Shown piece after piece: positions 61,676 through 64,000 of a stretch of 64,000 nt of DNA. The DNA is from DASVTR01 sp036382855 (lineage in GTDB: Bacteria; Acidobacteriota; Blastocatellia; Pyrinomonadales; Pyrinomonadaceae). The DNA lies in NCBI GenBank assembly GCA_036382855.1, contig DASVPO010000006.1:310001-374000 (forward strand), in the 5' to 3' direction. The notes beneath the pieces are model-generated. The model saw nothing but the letters and a program-made list of their open reading frames with translations, did no database searches and was not told the origin of the DNA. Position numbers and translations under genes: made by a program. Positions within the stretch are counted from its first letter, which is position 1. The number at the start of each line of letters is the position of its first letter.

Positions 61676-61716
61676 CAAACTATGACTGACGAAGGCCATC
61701 AGTCGTTGATAGTTTG
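61676..61716. repeat. Inverted repeat after the alpha/beta hydrolase gene
   Basis: CAAACTA and TAGTTTG (outer) plus TGACTGA and TCAGTC (inner) pair, with a small bulge on one side. The right arm ends 5 nt before the hydrolase stop triplet at 61722. It may terminate that gene before yeaH. Confidence 0.55.
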
Positions 61717-61721
61717 ACGCT

Positions 61722-62711
61722 TCAAGTGGCTGCGGCGCTTAGTTTCAAATCCTCTTGCTGACGCGCACCACAGAATTCCGTGACCAGCTCCGTAAACTCG
61801 CGCGGGTATTCCTCCTGCGGCAGATGCCCGCAGCGACGAAAGACGATGAGCCGCGCATTAGGAATCCTTTCATACATGCGCTGCCCGTGCCTGAGCGGAA
61901 TATCAACATCATCTTCGCCCCAGATGAGGAGCGTCGGTTGTTGGATGCGATGCGCTTCGCGTTCGATGCGCGCGGCGCTCCAACGCCGCAAGGTGAGCAG
62001 CACGGCCCTGTGCGCGCTCGATGCACGCAAAGGACGATGATGCGCACGCATCCTGTCATCCTCTAACAACCATGCAGCGTCCTTCCCATACACCTTACGC
62101 ATACGCCAGCGCGTTAACCTGTACGTGCTGAGCAACACGGGCGAAACAACATCGCCCATCAAAGGCGACGCAGCCAACCGCAGCAAAGGCTGCCGCTTCA
62201 CTTCGTCGTTGACGACCGCATCCACCAGCACAAGGCGCTCGACACGTTCGCCGTAGTCAAGCGCACAAACGGCAGCAACCGCTCCGCCATATGAGCTTCC
62301 GACGAAACTTGCGCGCTCGATTCCGAGCTTATCCATCAGACCCACGACGAGGCGCGCCTGCGCCTCAATCGTATACTCGCCCGCGCTCGGCTTTTCCGAA
62401 AAACCGTAACCCATCAAATCCGGCACGATGACGCGAAACCCTGCCGCCGCTACGGGCAGCAAAACATCGCTCCACACAAACGTCGAAGCGCAGAAACCAT
62501 GAATGAGAATGACAGCCGGCGCGTCTGCTGCACCCGCTTCCTGATAGTGCACGCGCACGCCATCAACATCCTCGAACCGCGAATGCTCCGAGTGTGGCAA
62601 CTCCTGCTTGTGCTCCTCCCACACAACATCGCGCGGACGGCTCAAGAGCTTGGCGGCCAGCGCTGTTCCGGCTAAAGCGTATGCGCCCGCAATCCAGTAG
62701 CGTTTTTTCAT
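61722..62711 (-). CDS. Alpha/beta hydrolase
   Basis: With the ATG at 62711 it has 329 residues. An N-terminal hydrophobic segment (IAGAYALAGTALAAKLL) could anchor it in the membrane. The fold motifs are oxyanion HGFCAS near 67, nucleophile elbow GSSYGG near 135, acid in WGEDDVDIPLRHG near 264 and His in CGHLPQEEYP near 294. This resembles epoxide hydrolase and haloalkane dehalogenase relatives, or simple esterases, and the substrate cannot be told. It is placed between prkA and yeaH, two genes normally adjacent. Confidence 0.87.
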   Translation of the reverse strand: MKKRYWIAGAYALAGTALAAKLLSRPRDVVWEEHKQELPHSEHSRFEDVDGVRVHYQEAGAADAPAVILIHGFCASTFVWSDVLLPVAAAGFRVIVPDLMGYGFSEKPSAGEYTIEAQARLVVGLMDKLGIERASFVGSSYGGAVAAVCALDYGERVERLVLVDAVVNDEVKRQPLLRLAASPLMGDVVSPVLLSTYRLTRWRMRKVYGKDAAWLLEDDRMRAHHRPLRASSAHRAVLLTLRRWSAARIEREAHRIQQPTLLIWGEDDVDIPLRHGQRMYERIPNARLIVFRRCGHLPQEEYPREFTELVTEFCGARQQEDLKLSAAAT

Positions 62712-62730
62712 AATCGTCAAAGATGAGACT

Positions 62731-62766
62731 AACGCCCGCACCTTTCGTGAGAAAAGCGCGGGCGTT
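62731..62766. repeat. Inverted repeat between prkA and the hydrolase gene
   Basis: AACGCCCGC and GCGGGCGTT are perfect 9-bp arms. It lies between the prkA stop (62813) and the hydrolase start (62711). No U-tract follows. Confidence 0.55.
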
Positions 62767-62812
62767 ACGTCTGGTCTCCTTCAGAATGAGCCGCGAAGCG
62801 CGCCGCACGCTG

Positions 62813-64000
62813 TTAGCGCGAGAGCAGCGTGCCGACGTAGGTCAAAAGCTCGTTGGCGCAGACGGGGCAATAGCCGTGGTCTTTAACGAGGCGGTCAACC
62901 ACGTCGTTGATGCGCCGCGTCTGGTCCGGGTCGGGCGTCTTCGAGGAAGTAGTAATCTTCACAACGTCTTTCAGGTCGGCGAAGATTTTCTTTTCGATGG
63001 CTTCTTTAAGACGCTCGTGCGAGTTGTACTCAAAGGAGCGGCCCTTCCGCGCGTAGGAAGAGATGCGAATCAGAATCTCCTGCCGGAAAGTGTTCTTGGC
63101 GTTTTCGGAGATTCCGATTTGCTCTTCGATGGAGCGCATCAGTTGCTCGTCCGGCTCCATCTCCTCTTCGGTGATGGGATCTTTGATGCGTTCCTTGTTG
63201 CAGTAGGCTTCGACGTTGTCCAGATAGTTGTTGCACATCGTCCGCGCCATCTCTTCGAAGGAATAGACGAAGGCACGCTGGACTTCTATCTTCGCCAGTT
63301 CGTCGTATTCCTTGCGCGCCGCCGAAATCAGATTTAGGTAACGCTCGCGCTGGTCCGGGCTGATGCCCGTGTGCTGCTCGAAGCCGTCCTTGATGGCGCG
63401 CAAGGCGTCAATCGGGTTGATGCAGGTCACGCCGTCGCGCACGAGCGCGCTGGAAAGACGGTTGATGATGTAGCGAGGAGAGATTCCGTCCATGCCTTCG
63501 CGCACCGTTTCGTCTTTCAGTTCGCGCACGTCCTTGGACTTGTAACCCTCCACATCCTCGCCGTCGTAGAGCTTCATCTTTTTAACGATGTCAACGTTCT
63601 GCCGCTTCGGTTCTTCAAGGCGGGTCATCACGGCAAACATAGCTGCGACGCGCAAAGTGTTGGGCGCGATGTGTACGTTGCGCAGAACTTCGGATTGATT
63701 CAAGAGCTTGTCGTAGATGCGCTCTTCCTGCGAGACGCGCAGGTTGTAGGGCACACGCACGAGGATGATGCGGTCTTGCAGGGCTTCGGACTTACGGTTG
63801 CCTGCAAAGGAGATGTATTCGTTCTCGTTTGTGTGCGAGAGAATCACCTCGTCTGCGTAAATCATGGCGAAGCGGCCGGTCTTGATGTTCTGTTCCTGCG
63901 AGAGCGTCAGCAACGAGTAGAGAAACTTCTCGTCAACCTTCAGCATCTCCACGAACTCCATCAAGCCACGGTTGGCGATGTTCAACTCGCCGTCGAAACG
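62813..64000 (-). CDS. prkA: PrkA serine protein kinase, C-terminal part (runs off the window)
   Basis: The 3' part of the gene for the AAA-like PrkA/YeaG kinase. The frame stays open through the right edge (residues DGEL then NIANRGLMEFVEML), so the N-terminal P-loop domain lies outside. Visible family features: EVILSHTNENEY near the left of the fragment, DRIILVRVPYNLRVSQEERI, ISPRYIINRLSSAL, and the C-terminal zinc-like GYCPVCANELL. It is the first gene of the cluster with the hydrolase, yeaH, Uma2 and spoVR genes. Probably transcribed toward them. Confidence 0.95.
   Translation of the reverse strand, partial: RFDGELNIANRGLMEFVEMLKVDEKFLYSLLTLSQEQNIKTGRFAMIYADEVILSHTNENEYISFAGNRKSEALQDRIILVRVPYNLRVSQEERIYDKLLNQSEVLRNVHIAPNTLRVAAMFAVMTRLEEPKRQNVDIVKKMKLYDGEDVEGYKSKDVRELKDETVREGMDGISPRYIINRLSSALVRDGVTCINPIDALRAIKDGFEQHTGISPDQRERYLNLISAARKEYDELAKIEVQRAFVYSFEEMARTMCNNYLDNVEAYCNKERIKDPITEEEMEPDEQLMRSIEEQIGISENAKNTFRQEILIRISSYARKGRSFEYNSHERLKEAIEKKIFADLKDVVKITTSSKTPDPDQTRRINDVVDRLVKDHGYCPVCANELLTYVGTLLSR

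Noticed and set aside
1..64000. CRISPR arrays, rRNA genes, IS elements or an intact prophage
   Set aside because: No regularly spaced direct repeats, transposase frames with terminal repeats, or phage structural genes were seen.

Overview
The window reads as chromosome of a Gram-negative, heterotrophic bacterium. Supporting signs are a LpxL-type lipid acyltransferase, a TonB-like protein, a SecA with a C-terminal zinc tail, lipoproteins and Tat-exported redox enzymes. The gene mix and the GC-rich codon use fit Acidobacteriota, perhaps class Blastocatellia, but no rRNA or marker gene settles this. Genes sit in short operons on both strands, most are housekeeping or metabolic, and no intact prophage, IS element or CRISPR array is present.

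Layout. (1) 1-5.8 kb: a fadN-fadA-fadE beta-oxidation operon on the minus strand, with a perfect 20-bp FadR-type operator filling its promoter spacer. (2) 6.0-12.0 kb: a paoABCD-like periplasmic molybdenum aldehyde oxidoreductase operon plus a MobA-like nucleotidyltransferase. (3) 12.0-13.0 kb: a gene graveyard with remnants of a carboxymuconolactone decarboxylase, an alpha/beta hydrolase and an AraC regulator. (4) 13-25.4 kb: housekeeping and envelope genes (acetyltransferase, lipid acyltransferase, FKBP, TPR protein, fabG, galU, serS, sppA, mnmA) and a homologue of the KamB/NpmA 16S rRNA A1408 methyltransferases. At 17.8-18.2 kb a consensus promoter, a possible recombinase remnant and a strong terminator lie between genes. 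(5) 25.5-33.5 kb: a CbbQ-like AAA+ ATPase and a CbbO/NorD-like VWA protein separated by two secreted FG-GAP proteins, one with 14 repeats. (6) 33.6-40.3 kb: oxidoreductase, stress proteins, YbdK-type ligase, PhzF, tRNA-Ser(UGA) and an MscS channel. (7) 40.3-43.7 kb: fadR-fadD and a flavin reductase-like protein behind a second FadR-like operator. (8) 44-54.6 kb: membrane proteins, secA, a TonB-like protein, a Ski2-like helicase split by a frameshift, and a GDSL lipoprotein. (9) 54.7-64 kb: a zinc-peptidase/TPR protein, phosphomannomutase, and the SpoVR-YeaH-PrkA stress cluster with a Uma2 protein and an alpha/beta hydrolase interleaved. prkA runs off the right edge.

How it works together. FadR (40.5 kb) probably represses both its own fadR-fadD operon and the distant fadNAE operon, so acyl-CoA made by FadD would relieve repression and feed FadN/A/E. 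The Pao operon carries its own cofactor-loading factors. SpoVR, YeaH and PrkA form a conserved stationary-phase/stress module.

A further pattern is that many minus-strand genes are followed, usually within about 15 nt of the stop codon, by an inverted repeat of differing sequence. These may be processed or terminating 3' hairpins and are the most distinctive architectural feature here.
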